Assembly: GCF_047948215.1 (NCBI RefSeq)
Contig: NC_134465.1
Location: forward strand, 15,334,022 to 15,398,021
Length of the DNA stretch: 64,000 nt
Direction of reading: 5' to 3'
DNA from: Lycorma delicatula
Taxonomy: Eukaryota; Arthropoda; Insecta; Hemiptera; Fulgoridae
Positions 48,437 through 59,718 of this stretch are shown here, in pieces. The translations under genes were made by a program, and so were the position numbers. Under the pieces are notes generated by a model. That model made no database searches and was not told where the DNA came from. It worked only from the letters and a program-made list of their open reading frames with translations. The number at the start of each line of letters is the position of its first letter. The stretch's first letter is position 1.

Positions 48437-50633
48437 TTTTTTTTTGTCTTCAGTCATTTGACTGGTTTGATGCAGCTCTCCAAGATTCCCTATCTAATGC
48501 TAGTCGTTTCATTTCAGTATACCCTCTACATCCTACATCCCTACACAATTTTTTCCTTCTACCTGTCCTTCCAATATTAAAGCGACTATTCCAGGATGCC
48601 TTAGTATGTGGCCTATAAGACTGTCTCAACTATATTTTTCCAAATGCTTCTTTCTTCATCTATTTGCCACAATACCTCTTTATTTGTCACTTTATCCACC
48701 CATCTGATTTTTAACATTCTCCTATAGCACCGCATTTCAAAAGCTTCTAATCTTTTCTTCTCAGATCCTCCGATTGTCCAAGCTTCACTTCCATATAAAT
48801 CGACATTCCAAACATATACTTTCAAAAATCTTTTCCTGACATTTAAATTAATTTTTGATGTAAACAAATTATATTTCTTACTGAAGGCTCGATTCGCTTG
48901 TGCTATTCGGCATTTTATATCGCTCCTGCTTCGTCCATCTTTAGTAATTCTACTTCCCAAATAACAAAATTCTTCTACCTCCATAATCTTTTCTCCTCCT
49001 ATTTTCACATTCAGTGGTCCATCTTTGTTATTTCTACTACATTTCATTACTTTTGTTTTGTTCTTGTTTATTTTCATGCGATAGTTCTTGCGTAGGACTA
49101 AATCTATGCCGTTCATTGTTTCTTCTAAATCCTTTTTACTCTCGGCTAGAATTACTATATCATCAGTAAATCGTAGCATCTTTATCTTTTCACCTTGTAC
49201 TGTTACTCCGAATCTAAATTGTTCTTTAACATCGTTAACTGCTAGTTCCGTGTAAAGATTAAAAAGTAACGGATATAGGGAACATCCTTGTCTGACTCCC
49301 TTTCTTATTACGGCTTCTTTCTTATATTCTTCAATTGTTACTGTTGCTGTTTGGTTCCTGTACTTGTTAGCAATTGTTCTTCTATCTCTGTATTTGAACC
49401 CTAATTTTTTTAAAATGCCGAACATTTTATTCCAGTCTACGTTATCGAATGCCTTTTCTAGGTCTATAAACGCCAAGTATGTTGGTTTGTTTTTCTTTAA
49501 TCTTCCTTCTACTATTAATCTGAGGCCTAAAATTGCTTCCCTTGTCCCTATACTTTTCCTGAAACCAAATCGGTCTTCTCCTAACACTTCTTCCACACTC
49601 CTCTCAATTCTTCTGTATAGAATTCTAGTTAAGATTTTTGATGCATGACTAGTTAAACTAATTGTTCTGTATTCTTCACATTTATCTGCCCCTGCTTTCT
49701 TTGGTATCATGACCATAACACTTTTTTTGAAGTCTGATGGTACTTCCCCTTTTTCAACTATTATTAAATTTTCATCTCCTTTTACGTGTTTAATTGTTTC
49801 ATCAATCTGTTCGTATACACACTCTACCTCATCATCATCATGGGCGCTTGTAGGCATATAGACGTTAACAATCGTTGTCGGTTTAGGTTTTGATTTTATC
49901 CTTATTACAATGATTCTATCGCTATGCGGTTTGAAATACTCTACTCTCTTCCCTATCTTCTTGTTCATTATGAAACCTACTCCTGCTTGCCCATTATTTG
50001 AATCTGAGTTAATTATTCTAAAATCACCTGACCGAAAGTCGCCTTCCTCTTCCCACCGAACCTGACTAATTCCTACTACATCCATATTTATCCTATCCAT
50101 TTCCCTTTTTAAATTTTGTAGCCTACCAACCTTTTTTAAACTTCTAACATTCCACGCTTCGACTCGTAGAATATTATTTTTTAATTTTCTGGTGACCCCT
50201 TCCTTAGTAGTCCCCACCCGGAGATCTGAACGGGGGACTAGTTTACCTCCGGAATATTTTACCAAGGAAGGCGCCTCCTTCATTGCTATATGAAAATGCA
50301 GAGAGCCACATTTTCTTGGAAAAAAGCAGCTCTAGTTTTCCATCGCTTTCAGCTGCGCAGTACTCAGAGGACTGAGTGATGTTGATATGGCCGTTTAAGT
50401 CATTCTGACTCACGCCCCTAACATCTACTGAAAGAGTTGCTGCCCTCTTTCAGGAATCATTCCTTAGTCTGGCTCTCAACAGATACCTCTCCGATATGGT
50501 TGCACCTTCGGTCCAGCTACTCTGTATCCCTGAGCACTCAAGTCCCCTCACCAAGTCTCATGATTCATAGAGGAGGTCTGTTCAACTAGAGAACAATAAG
50601 CAACCCCCCGCCGCCGAGCCACTGACATGAGGA
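48437..50633 (-). pseudogene. LINE family A copy 3: 5' UTR, half endonuclease, RT and tail
   Basis: The minus strand shows a 5' UTR of about 350 bp and an ATG at 50283. The endonuclease start is ILRVEAWNVRSLKKVGRLQN, IDMDVV-like text, ISQVRWEEEGDF, GQAGVGFIMNKK and TTIVNVYMPTSAHDDDEVEC, of the type called craniofacial development protein 2-like. At about residue 175 the frame passes directly (GDENLIIVEKGEVPSDFKKS) into RT, so the rest of the endonuclease and the linker are deleted without breaking the frame. RT motifs follow: EEYRTISLTSHASKILTRIL, FIDLEKAFDNVDW, VRQGCSLYPLLFNLYTE and LRFTDDIVILAES (A changed to T). A deletion of about 8 bp near 48627 shifts the frame before the last 75 codons, and a second deletion lies near 48540. 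The 556-codon frame is the longest in the window. The 3' end is the shared hairpin and A tail. Confidence 0.88.
50284..50633 (-). promoter_or_regulatory. 5' UTR of LINE A3
   Basis: This is moderately GC-rich sequence between the first ATG of the element and the truncated SINE. It starts near GGCGGCGGGGGGTTGC (minus strand). LINEs of this kind carry an internal promoter here, but I see no motif that proves it. Copies A1 and A2 lack this region. Confidence 0.45.
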
Positions 50634-50865
50634 TGATATGTACGACATGTAAATGAAGTGTAGTCTTATACAGATTCAGGCTGACCGTTCCTGAGACGAA
50701 TGGTTAATCGAATCCCAACCACCAAACTACATCGCTACCTACTATTCAAATCCGAATAAAAGTAACGACCTTTACTGGGATTTAATCCTCAGAACTTTCG
50801 AATTCAAAATCGGCTGTAAAACAAGTGATTTGCGATGACGAGTTTTACCGCTAGACCGGCCGGAT
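50634..50865 (-). mobile_element. SINE-A copy, 3'-truncated at the LINE A3 boundary
   Basis: The minus strand begins with an eroded head (TCCGGCCGGTCTAGCGG), a B-box-like GGATTAAATCCCAG, and the body ACTTTTATTCGGATTTGAAT. It ends at CATATCATCCTC, exactly where LINE A3 5' UTR sequence starts. The usual final 50 bp (CTCTGAAG ... CAGGAAAAAGAAAG) are missing. The LINE may have landed in the SINE, or the two were joined by deletion. Confidence 0.75.
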
Positions 50866-52075
50866 GAATTATAAGAATTAATCTTTATTAGCAGATTAAT
50901 TCTTTTTTCCGACTTTTCTGTAGATGTAGATCACAGCTGTTAGAACCTACGGCAAGGTTATCTTACATTCGTACACATGGAGTAAATATTATAACAAATG
51001 TTTATCGTAATTACTATGAGATAAAGGCGCACGATTTAATTATTCAGTTTGAGTAAAACATAGAATTTTGGCTTATTACGGAACACCCAAGTATATTTTT
51101 ACATTGAAGGACTTGAAAATTTAAAGAATATCTTACTTTTACCGTACGCGTGAATGTTACTGTGTTTCTTCGTAAACATCGATTGAAATAAGAGTATATG
51201 ATTTTTATGTACTGGTTTTAGTTCTGTGGGACGACCGACGATCTTTTTCAGCCCACATTAGTTACGTCTATACGAATAGACCCACTCTGTTTTACCCGAT
51301 TAGGATATACAGCCTTTAACACTTGCTGTCCTGTACTAGCGCCTGCCTCGCTTTAATGATTCCAGTACAACCTACTCGGTTTTTTAACCCTTTTAATAGT
51401 TATATATTACTATAATAATCTCCCCCTTCCCTTTATTTACTTATATCTCTTGGTTTTAAATAAATTATTAACTTTTTTTTATAGTAATTGTATTTTATTT
51501 AGTCTGTTATTTATAGACCGTATAAACACTTGTATTCTTATATTTAATCGGATAGTTTTTACAGGTATCTATTATTTTTTTTTGTTTATATATCAAATTA
51601 ACTTTCACGGCAGGAAATCGGAAAAATGAGAAATTATACGAGATAAAACAGCACATATCCATTATTTTCCTCTCCTAAGCAGCGTATACGTAACGCATTA
51701 TCACTTTACACAATTCATTTGTTTTTTTAATCGCTTCCGACCTTTCTATGCGTGTAAAGAATCTGAAATACAAGTGACATTCACAATTCTATCTCTGACA
51801 GTAGGGATGTTAATTATATGCCCAAACCTATGAAGAGAATAAAAAATATTATAGGACTTAATAATGCCTTCCTTTCGTTGTTTTGGCGAAACGCATCGCT
51901 ATATTCGGTTTAGAAAAGAAGATGATGAAAAATCATTCGTTCGTTAATTAACCTAATAACCTCGTATTGCGATCCTTGTTATTCTTACAGACGGGTTAAT
52001 TTTGATAGTCACTTATGTTTCACAACTGTATGTCGGTACAACCGTATGTCGCCCACAACTGTTACAGTTATTCAC
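50866..52075. other. AT-rich stretch; unrecognised GC patch at 51.2-51.4 kb
   Basis: At 51225-51380 there is a GC-richer piece with words such as GACGACCGACGATC and GCGCCTGCCTCGC. It has no convincing frame and may be an old repeat. The rest shows nothing. Confidence 0.4.
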
Positions 52076-52720
52076 CTCAACACTTAGAGGTGCCTTAACT
52101 GGGGCTGCTTCCCGACTTGTTAGAAAGTGGCTTTGGTGATCTTAAAACCAGGAAAGGACGGATCCTTTCCTGGTAAGAGCATTCTTACTGGAGTAAGAGC
52201 CGACCTTACTCGGAAGTAAGGTCGGCTCTTACTCCAGTTATCGGCCCATCAGCCTCTTGCCGGTAATCGGCAAGTTGCTTGAAAGGCTAGTTGTAGAACG
52301 GCTTCGGGAAAGCATTGAGATGAACCGTTTTCTAATTCGAGGCCAGAACGGCTTTACGAAAGGGGTTGGGACTGAGGATTGCGTCTTAAATGCTCTTGCC
52401 GAGGTGGAAAGCGCTGACTGTAAATATGTTTTGGCAATTTTTATTGACATAGAGGCAGCATTTCCTTCCTTGTGTTGGAGTTCTGTCCTTTATGAGTCGG
52501 AACGCCACGATGTTCCCGTAGCCATGCAGGCCGTAGTACGTGACTATTTTTCTAATCGTCCTGTTAAAGATGCGCACCTAGCCGTGAAAAAATCCGTCAC
52601 CTGAGGAAGCCTGGTGACGGATGGTCGCTGGACTGTTTCGAGGCTCAGTAGCTGTTTGTGGTACAGTCATTCGGTCTTTTGCTTTAGGGCGACCGAATGG
52701 GCTGGTGGCGGAGAAATGCC
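52076..52720 (+). pseudogene. R1-like LINE: N-terminal RT joined to 3' UTR
   Basis: The frame enters at LNWGCFPTC, a stop (TAG for the usual tryptophan), KVALVILKPGKDGSFPG. A hairpin insertion of about 60 bp follows, and RT resumes with LLPVIGKLLERLVVERL, RGQNGFTKGVGTEDCVLNAL, FIDIEAAFPSLCW (first catalytic aspartate) and YFSNRPVK. It stops near 52604. The remaining RT (YADD box) and C-terminus are missing. The next sequence is 3' UTR: CAGTAGCTGTTTGTGG, then GGGCGACCGAATGGGCTGGT, also found at the end of the 9.1 kb relic. The junction near 52605-52640 is an internal deletion. It cannot be functional. Confidence 0.8.
52147..52238. repeat. two adjacent perfect hairpins, both with CGGA loops
   Basis: Hairpin 1 has 12-bp arms (ACCAGGAAAGGA at 52147-52158, TCCTTTCCTGGT at 52163-52174). 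Hairpin 2 has 24-bp arms (52187-52210 and 52215-52238), each pairing perfectly. The loop is CGGA in both, at 52159-52162 and 52211-52214. Hairpin 1 is part of the coding text (PGKDGSFPG); hairpin 2 is extra sequence that interrupts the RT frame before the YRPISLLP motif. Confidence 0.92.
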
Positions 52721-52851
52721 AACCAAACCAAATTAAACCAAATCTTAACAATTAATACATTTATACACTGAACGCAGATGGTAGAATTTAAGCTGATTTT
52801 TTTGGGGGGAAGGAAATGATTAAAAAGATATATTAATACCGCGTGTATATG

Positions 52852-52854
<3 letters not shown>

Positions 52855-52891
<37 letters not shown>
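52855..52891. repeat. TA microsatellite
   Basis: A (TA)n tract downstream of the R1-like relic. Confidence 0.95.
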
Positions 52892-52892
<1 letters not shown>

Positions 52893-53109
52893 AGTTCATT
52901 AAAATTTGTTTAACATCGTAGTTTAGATAGTTAATACTTAAAAGTTCATATTTTTAATTTCTTTTAAAGATATATTTTGAAATGTATACGTTTTGAGAAA
53001 ATGAAACATACATTTTTATATAAGAAATCGCTAAGAAAATCCAAAAATAATAGGATTCTAAATTATAATTTGCAGTTAATATTAAATAATCAGATGTCTC
53101 ACCTAATCT

Positions 53110-53622
53110 ATCACCTATACGCATATGTAATGCCTATTAAATTACATTTATAAGAGTACGTAAAATTTAATTTCGCTAATAATTTTTTTCACTTTTTTTT
53201 ATTTTGAATTATATTATCTATTGTAAAAACATGTTTACAGTCGCGGGTTAATGATTATTAAATCGATATATTTAAATTTAAAAAAAGAAAAGTTAAAAAA
53301 ACCAAAGGTGATGAAACCTGATTCAAACCGATGTGCCTTCCCTTTAACATCCAAATATTTCATTAATTAAAAATTATTATTTTAATTTCGATTACGATCA
53401 AAAAGGGATGTGTACAACTAGATTTTACAACAGTGTTAAATCCAAAATTGCAACATCCTACGGTTAATCGTTTTTGAGTTATGCGAGCGAAACACATACG
53501 CACATCCATACATACGTACGTACAGACGTCACGCCGAAACTAGTCAAAATGGATATTTTCATTGAAATGTGAAAACCGAATTTTTTCGCGGTCACAATAC
53601 TTTCTTTATTTTGCACGGGATG
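53110..53622 (-). mobile_element. family D arm with internal deletion
   Basis: On the minus strand it runs from the outer end (AAAGTATTGTGACCGCGAAA near 53600) to the inner end (TTTAATAGGCATTACATATG near 53120). About 170 bp between the CATC..TTGTACAC block and the tRNA-like block are lost. The tRNA-like block is present but decayed (GGAAGGCACATCGGTTTGAA, 53327-53346). A tetranucleotide tract ACGTACGTATGTATGG lies at 53508-53524. Confidence 0.65.
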
Positions 53623-54485
53623 AGAAATATAAAAAAAATATAACAAGTCTCTTCGCTAAAAAATTATTACTTCGCTTAAAATTGGGCTTTAAAATTAAAC
53701 ACCATGATGAATTAATAGAATAAATTATAGAAAAATAGAATACAAAATTTAGCAAGGGATTTTGTGCGTAGCTTAAGCGTAAAGTATGAATAATTAACTT
53801 TTCGGAATGTCTTTAGTTGTAAGAAGTTAACTACTAATTGCTTCTTAGTACTTAGCACTTAATTAAATTTTTTGTTAGTAAAATTTATACATTAAGTCTT
53901 TATGGATGCGTGACTTAATTTGTTGGCATCGATTATTTTATGTTCGTCGTTATATGCTGAAATTAATCTAAAAATGATAAAGGATCATAATTCGGTTTTT
54001 AAAATGGATCTCTCATTAAAAATAAGAAAGAATAATTTTCAGCTATGAAGGGCGATACGAACTTATGTATTGTCATAGTGCTTTTTTAGTTAAGTAACCC
54101 CATCATTGCACCGGGTGATTCCCTTTTCTTTCTTTTTTAAATAAAATAATTATAAAAATTTTTATTTCAAAATATTTAATATAAAATTGAATACCCCTTG
54201 TATGATGTTGGACGGGCGTAATCGTGCGCTCCACTCATTTAATTTAAAAGCAGATAGACAAGTTAATAAGATAGGACGTTTATTCATTTATCTATCAAAT
54301 CAAATAATAAAATTATTATATCATAAGTTTCATTTGTGTGCGTGTATAAGTAAATGGAAAAATATGATTAATTGACTAGCTTACGAAAGACATAATAGTA
54401 TTCGATTAAAATAAAAGATGAATTTAACAAAAATAAAAAAAAATAAAATTCTTTGGGGCTCTCAACGGGAGCAAGAATTCCATTA

Positions 54486-54487
<2 letters not shown>
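53623..54487. other. AT-rich stretch without a supported gene
   Basis: I see no gene or recognised repeat; the frame at 54187-54375 has no support. Confidence 0.5.

Positions 54488-54540
<53 letters not shown>
54488..54540. repeat. TA microsatellite
   Basis: A (TA)n tract. The I and Y runs in the overlapping minus frames are its translation. Confidence 0.95.
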
Positions 54541-55183
54541 TAATACAAAATATAAACATATATACATAAATATATTTATATAAAGTATCGGAACCCTAAA
54601 ATAACGTTTCAACATTTAAACCTAAAAAAATTAAATTTAAAAAATGCTCCTCTCTGGAAACGATCTGCCTACTTTCTTTAAGATATAAGCCCACTCCTCG
54701 GGAGTACTGCTACTTTTGATACTAGATGTGAAAAATATTAAATAGACGCGATATTAGTTATGTTTTCGTACTTCCACGTTGTTTTTGATAAATATTTTTA
54801 TTTTTCTATATTTTTCAAAATGATGTATCCCTCACGGAAACTGTTTGAATTGTTCTTCTTGGGGGCTCTCTACACAGGCTCAGGGTAAAACGATCATATA
54901 CTGAAAAATAAACAGTTATCAGGCAGGAGCATTTACTATTTTTTTATTTTTATTGTTTCATTGTTGATCCTATATTTAAAAAATACTTTAATCTATTTTG
55001 AATCGAGCTGTAACAAAAAAAAATTCAATGGGCACCATCTTATTGAGAGTTGCCTTTTACATCAACGTTTTTATTTTTCAACGTCCTTTAAAACTATTTT
55101 TATAATTATAACTTTTATTTAAACATTTAAAGTTGCCTTTCCCGATGGCAAGGCCCCTGGGGACTTGATATGTGGGGGTTCTC
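54541..55183. other. AT-rich stretch without a supported gene
   Basis: Two related GC-richer words, GATAT.AGCCCACTCCTCGGG (54681) and GGGGGCTCTCTACACAGG (54860), lie here, but I recognise no element. Confidence 0.4.
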
Positions 55184-55880
55184 ATAGCGTACAAGGAAAT
55201 ACTGTGATCACGAAAAATTTCGGTTTTCAGATTTCAACTGAAGTATCCATTTTGACCATACCTGAATCCATTTTGACTAGTTTCCGCGTGACGTCTATAC
55301 GTAAGTACGTACGTACGTACGTATATATGTATGTATGTACGTATCTCGCATAACTCAAAAACGATTAATCGTACGTAGGATGTTGAAATTTTGAATTTAG
55401 GATTGTTTTAACATCTAATTTTGCACCTCCCCTTTTGATTGAAATCAATTGAACCAAAAGTGTCCAAAAAAGCAAAAAAACCAAAACAAAATTGGATTTT
55501 GTCTTTTTTTTAAGTGCAGTAATAAGCGCTCATCGAGAGGTTTTCAACGATATATTAAAAGCGGTACTTATTTTCATTGTTTCCAAGTTATAGCCAAATA
55601 AAATTTTAATTATTGAAATATTTGGATCTTCGAACGGAAGGGACATCGGTTCGAATCAGACTTCATAATTTTTTAACATTTCCTTTAATTTATTTTTTTA
55701 ACTCTTTTTTTAATTTAAATATATTGATTTATTAATAATTTTATTAACCCCTGATTGTAAAAAAAGTTTTACAATAACTAATAATTCAATAATAACAATA
55801 AAAAGAAAATGAAAAAATCAGATTATTAGTGAAATAAAGGTTTATGTACTTTTAAAAATGCGTATATGTAATTTAACAGC
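55184..55880 (+). mobile_element. family D arm, near complete
   Basis: Begins CATAGCGTACAAGGAAATAC and reads TGTGATCACGAAAAATTTCG. It continues through GGCGTGACGTCTATACG or equivalent, a tetranucleotide tract (GTACGTACGTACGTATATAT, 55306-55340), CGATTAATCGTACGTAGG and the tRNA-like block GGAAGGGACATCGGTTCGAA (55636-55655). The A.C.TTTACAATAACTAATAATTC part follows and it breaks off near TAATTTAACAGCC. It keeps the plus orientation of arm 1. Confidence 0.75.
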
Positions 55881-56433
55881 CATTACATATGTGTGTATGT
55901 AATAGATTTGGTGAAACAGCTGATTATTTAATATTAATTGAAAATTATCATTTATAATCGTAGTATTTTTGCATTTTCAAGTTTAATTTCTGTTTAATTA
56001 TTCTGGAATTTCTGTAATTTCTGTTTAATTTTATCTACATTAAAGTTCGCTACAGAGTAATTGAAAAATAGATCCTAAGGAATATATGCACATAAAAAAA
56101 ACAAAAAAAAAAAAAAAAAAAAACATACATATAAAAAAAATACATATACACATATATGCTCTAAGGAATACATGCCCGATCTTTAATAAGTTGCAAAAAA
56201 TTCTTATCTTTTATTTAATTTCTCTTCTAATGTTGTCGGACAATATTCCCCGGAAGTCGGAGTCGATCAGCATTTCGTTTATTTGTTGCCAATCATTTAA
56301 TCTTCCTTTGTGGTTTGATGTAATTCTTCTGATCTTAATTTGTGTTCACGTTCTCTAGTTTCAGCAATCGTGTAACTGTCCTCTTTATTAAAAAATTGGA
56401 CGATCGCATCTTACTTTCAAATAAAATGCAGCA
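55881..56433. other. sequence separating two family D ends
   Basis: This 550-bp piece contains a poly-A run (56093-56122). It lies between the broken end of the 55.2 kb arm and a repeated inner end at 56434. It has no coding signal that I support. Confidence 0.4.
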
Positions 56434-56502
56434 AAAAATGTGTATATGTAATTTAATTGGCGTACAAGGAAATCATGTGGTGTCCACATCAGATTTTTTA
56501 TT
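56434..56502 (+). mobile_element. family D inner end, isolated
   Basis: Reads ATGTGTATATGTAATTTAAT, TGGCGTACAAGGAAATCATG and TGGTGTCCACATCAGATTTT. It repeats about 20 bp already present at the break of the upstream arm (TATATGTAATTTAA), as expected if an insertion duplicated or recombined at that word. Confidence 0.65.
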
Positions 56503-57235
56503 ATGTACGCGTATATATAGAAATATATTTATAAAAGATTAAGTAAATAATATAATCTATATTCGCATTCAAGAAATCCTTAGCTATAACTTCGTAGTTC
56601 CCTTTATGTAGTTTCTCTGTGTTTAAAATATGGATTTATATCTTATGCAATTTTTTTTTTTTGGGAACGAAATTATGTTATATGTCAATCGAAATTTAGG
56701 TTTAAACTATTTTAAACAAAAATTAAAACTGAAGTAAAATAAACTTTAAAAAAAATAATACTGATTTTAAACAAATTAAAATGTAAAAGATAGCTCATTA
56801 AAAGTTTCAATTCTTCTTTAAATCATCAAGTTTGGATGTCGATGCAGAATTAAAAATTAGTAAATAGTTTATCCTACTTGGATTTTTCTATGTTTTTGGA
56901 GGGGTAGACTTTAAATAGTCGAAATAAAGAGAAAATCTAAAAAAGTTTAGTGATTCTTGTAATCTTTTTTCTCTTTGTTATGATTTTCTAATCGAAATTA
57001 GATGAATTCTAATACCTTTGAAACTGTAGAATGAAATCATTCGATTTATGAATCGTAGTATCAAATCGATTGCAAGAAAAGATATGTTAAATATGAGTTT
57101 TTTTTAAATATATCTCTGCTGTATAATATTAATCTAAAAAAAAAAAAAACTAGTGACATTGTGTTGAAGAAGCGATTCTTAAATGTAAAAGTACGCGAAA
57201 TAGGCCTTCAGGTCCAAATTATTTTCATTCACGTG
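56503..57235. other. AT-rich stretch without a supported gene
   Basis: I see nothing that I can support. Confidence 0.5.
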
Positions 57236-57420
57236 TCTTCGTAAAGTAAAATCTCATTCGGATTTGTCAACCGCGATCCGAGCTGAAGGCGAACTGCAGC
57301 GCGGTACTAAGTCGACGGCTGACTCGAATGCGGCAACCGTCCCGCTTAACTCCTTTCATACGGCCTTCAGACCCGCCCTCTACTCCTGCGTCAACTCGAC
57401 ACTGGTCTTTTTCACATTAC
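57236..57420. other. CpG-rich block, unidentified
   Basis: A short island of high GC and CpG (AACTGCAGCGCGG, GTCGACGGCTGACTCGAATG) in very AT-rich DNA. Frames on both strands have stops. It could be a regulatory patch or a piece of an unrecognised repeat. Confidence 0.3.
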
Positions 57421-58427
57421 TTTATTGAAATGAATTCCTAACCGCATGTTTCAGACGGTTTCGATAGGTTTTATGTTTCTCAGTGACGATTAACTTCGAC
57501 GTTATGAAAAATTTAAGTTTTTTACTGTTAGAATTTTTACCCTTATCGTTTGCAATAAATTTTTTTCATAAAACAGATGTTAGTATACTTGAATAACTTA
57601 AAAAGGACGCAAGTCAAAGTTTGAACCCGTGCTGCCGATAGATTGATAGCAAGTAATGAGGAGGGAGAACCGTTATCTTGTAGAATATTAATTTTTGAAC
57701 GCAACATAATTTTTTGGTATTTTTTGATTATTTTAACTGCAGCGATCTTATAACTGGGTATCAGAATTTCGTACGCTGTTTTCTATGAAATTATTCCTGT
57801 TTTAAACAAAGACATTTTCCTACGTTATTCGTGAAAATGTAAGCGAAGAATAAATTAAAATATTATTTAATTATTAATCGCGTAATTATAAACTTAAAAT
57901 AAATTTGAAGTCAAAGGTAGAAGAATAAAGAAAAAAAACAAAAAACAGTAATGTCAGAAAAGCATTAAAACAGATTTTTTTATAAGATAAAAAAATAAAT
58001 AAATATGGTTTGCTTACATCGCTTATTAATTTAAAACAAAAAATTAAACAATTTTGAATTTCCGTTCATATTGTACCAAGTACCAAGAACCTTTTGCACA
58101 ACTTGAAAACTTTTATTTTTCATTTCTCAATTTATTATTAATTTAAGAAATTACTTATTGTGACTTACGTAAAAACGATAAAATAAATTTAAATTAGATT
58201 ATTTAATTATTCTAAATAAACTTAAAATTAAGGAGAACGAACAAGTTAATTTTCATGCCAAATATTTTGCATTAAAAACTAAGGGAAAATTCCTATAAAT
58301 AATATTAAACAGTTTTTTTTTTTTTTGTGAATGTAATACGAAAGCAAATTGTGATAAGTATTCCCTCATAAGCGCTCTTCCCATTTTAGTCTGTTATTTC
58401 CTATACAAAAAATGCAACAAAAAAATA
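57421..58427. other. AT-rich stretch without a supported gene
   Basis: Very AT-rich, with no recognised feature. Confidence 0.5.
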
Positions 58428-59672
58428 CAAAAAAACAAAAAAAAATTACAAAAATATATATGATTACAAATAAAAAATTATTTTTTAAAAAAGCTTTTAT
58501 TTAACTAATATTAACATTAATAAAAAAAGGAAACAAATTAGAAAAACCCTCTAAAAAGTAAAAAATAAGAATTAAATCAAATTGAGAAGTTTAAACAAAA
58601 AATATAATAATATAATAATATATTAACAAATATAAAAACGCACTGAAAAGTATAAAATAAATTATATAAATATCTAATAAATAACCAATAAATAAATGTA
58701 ATAATTATTAAATTTTAAAATTAAAAATAATGAAAATATTTAGTTAAATAAAAGCGTGGCGCAGTTTTTATAATTTATATAAAACAACACAACATTTATT
58801 TTTACAACAATTAATCTTCATTTTCATTTTCAATAACGACGCGAGGAGGCGGAAAAGTCTGCTGGAACCTCTCCAGTTGAGATTGACTAGCTAAAAGTAA
58901 CAATCTGTGAAAATGCATCCGCTCGCTTTCTTTGTACGCGTTCTCACATAGTTGAAGTTCTTCTTCGAATTCTGCTTGTAATCTAAGTCAAATTGCACTC
59001 TTTCCGCTAAAAGTTTCATTTTAATTAATTATGAATTCATAATTACGATTACAATTATGACAATGATAATAATTAATAATTTTTTCAGATTACCGTCAAA
59101 ATGTAATAACTTTGTGCAAGATTTCTAAATTTAATTTTTATTTTTAATCTTATTAACCCGTAAAGGTCATCTCGGTGCAAATTTGAACCATCAAAGAATT
59201 AAAACTTGAGTTATTTTATTACAGATAAATAAAGTATATACTCGTACATATACTAAACAACCTCATTCAACAAAAAATATATTTTAAAATATGGCAAATG
59301 TCTATAAATACTTATTCGAAAAGGTTGTTATAAAACTGCGCCGCGCTTTTATTTAACTAAATATTTTCATTACTTTTAATTTTAAAATTTAATAATTATT
59401 ACATTTATTTATTGGTTATTTATTAGATATTTATATCATTTATTGTTTACTTTTCAGTGCGTTTTTATATTTGTTAATATATTATATATTTTTTTTGTTT
59501 AAAATTCTCAATTTGATTTATTTCTTATTTTTTTACTTTTTAGAGGTATTTTTTAATTTATTTCTTGTATTATTAATGTTAATATTAATATTAGTTAAAT
59601 AAAAGGTTTTTACAACATAATTTTTCATATGTAATCAAATATATTTTTGTAATTTTTTTGTTTTTATTTTTT
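58428..59672. mobile_element. long inverted-repeat element (fold-back or MITE-like)
   Basis: The left arm (58428-58772) and the right arm (59331-59672) are inverted copies, about 85-90 percent alike by eye. Shared text includes AAACTGCGCC.CGCTTTTAT, ATTTATTTATTGGTTATTTA, TTTTCAGTGCGTTTTTATAT and CTCAATTTGATTTA, read from the right arm. Within each arm a sub-unit of about 265 bp is bounded by its own inverted word CTTTTATTTAACTAA (58493 and 58741; 59347 and 59590). The spacer (58773-59330) holds the tail of an unrecognised gene. The overall form is that of a non-autonomous DNA transposon with long terminal inverted repeats. Confidence 0.75.
58811..59019 (-). pseudogene. C-terminal tail of an unrecognised protein inside the inverted-repeat element
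   Basis: The minus strand begins at ATG (59019) with MKLLAERVQFDL. A one-base shift near 58985 is needed, after which it reads LQAEFEEELQLCENAYKESE, RMHFHRLLLASQSQLERFQQ and TFPPPRVVIENENED, ending in TAA at 58811-58813. The second half is unbroken, charged and predicted by eye to be helical, with a proline-rich then acidic end. Its codon texture differs from the AT-only arms. Such tails occur in proteins encoded by some DNA transposons (for example Myb/SANT-type partners), but I cannot name the family. It is probably left over from the autonomous parent. Confidence 0.5.
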
Positions 59673-59718
59673 TTTTATTAAGACTAAAAAAAAGTAAAAA
59701 TATTTAATTTTACACATC

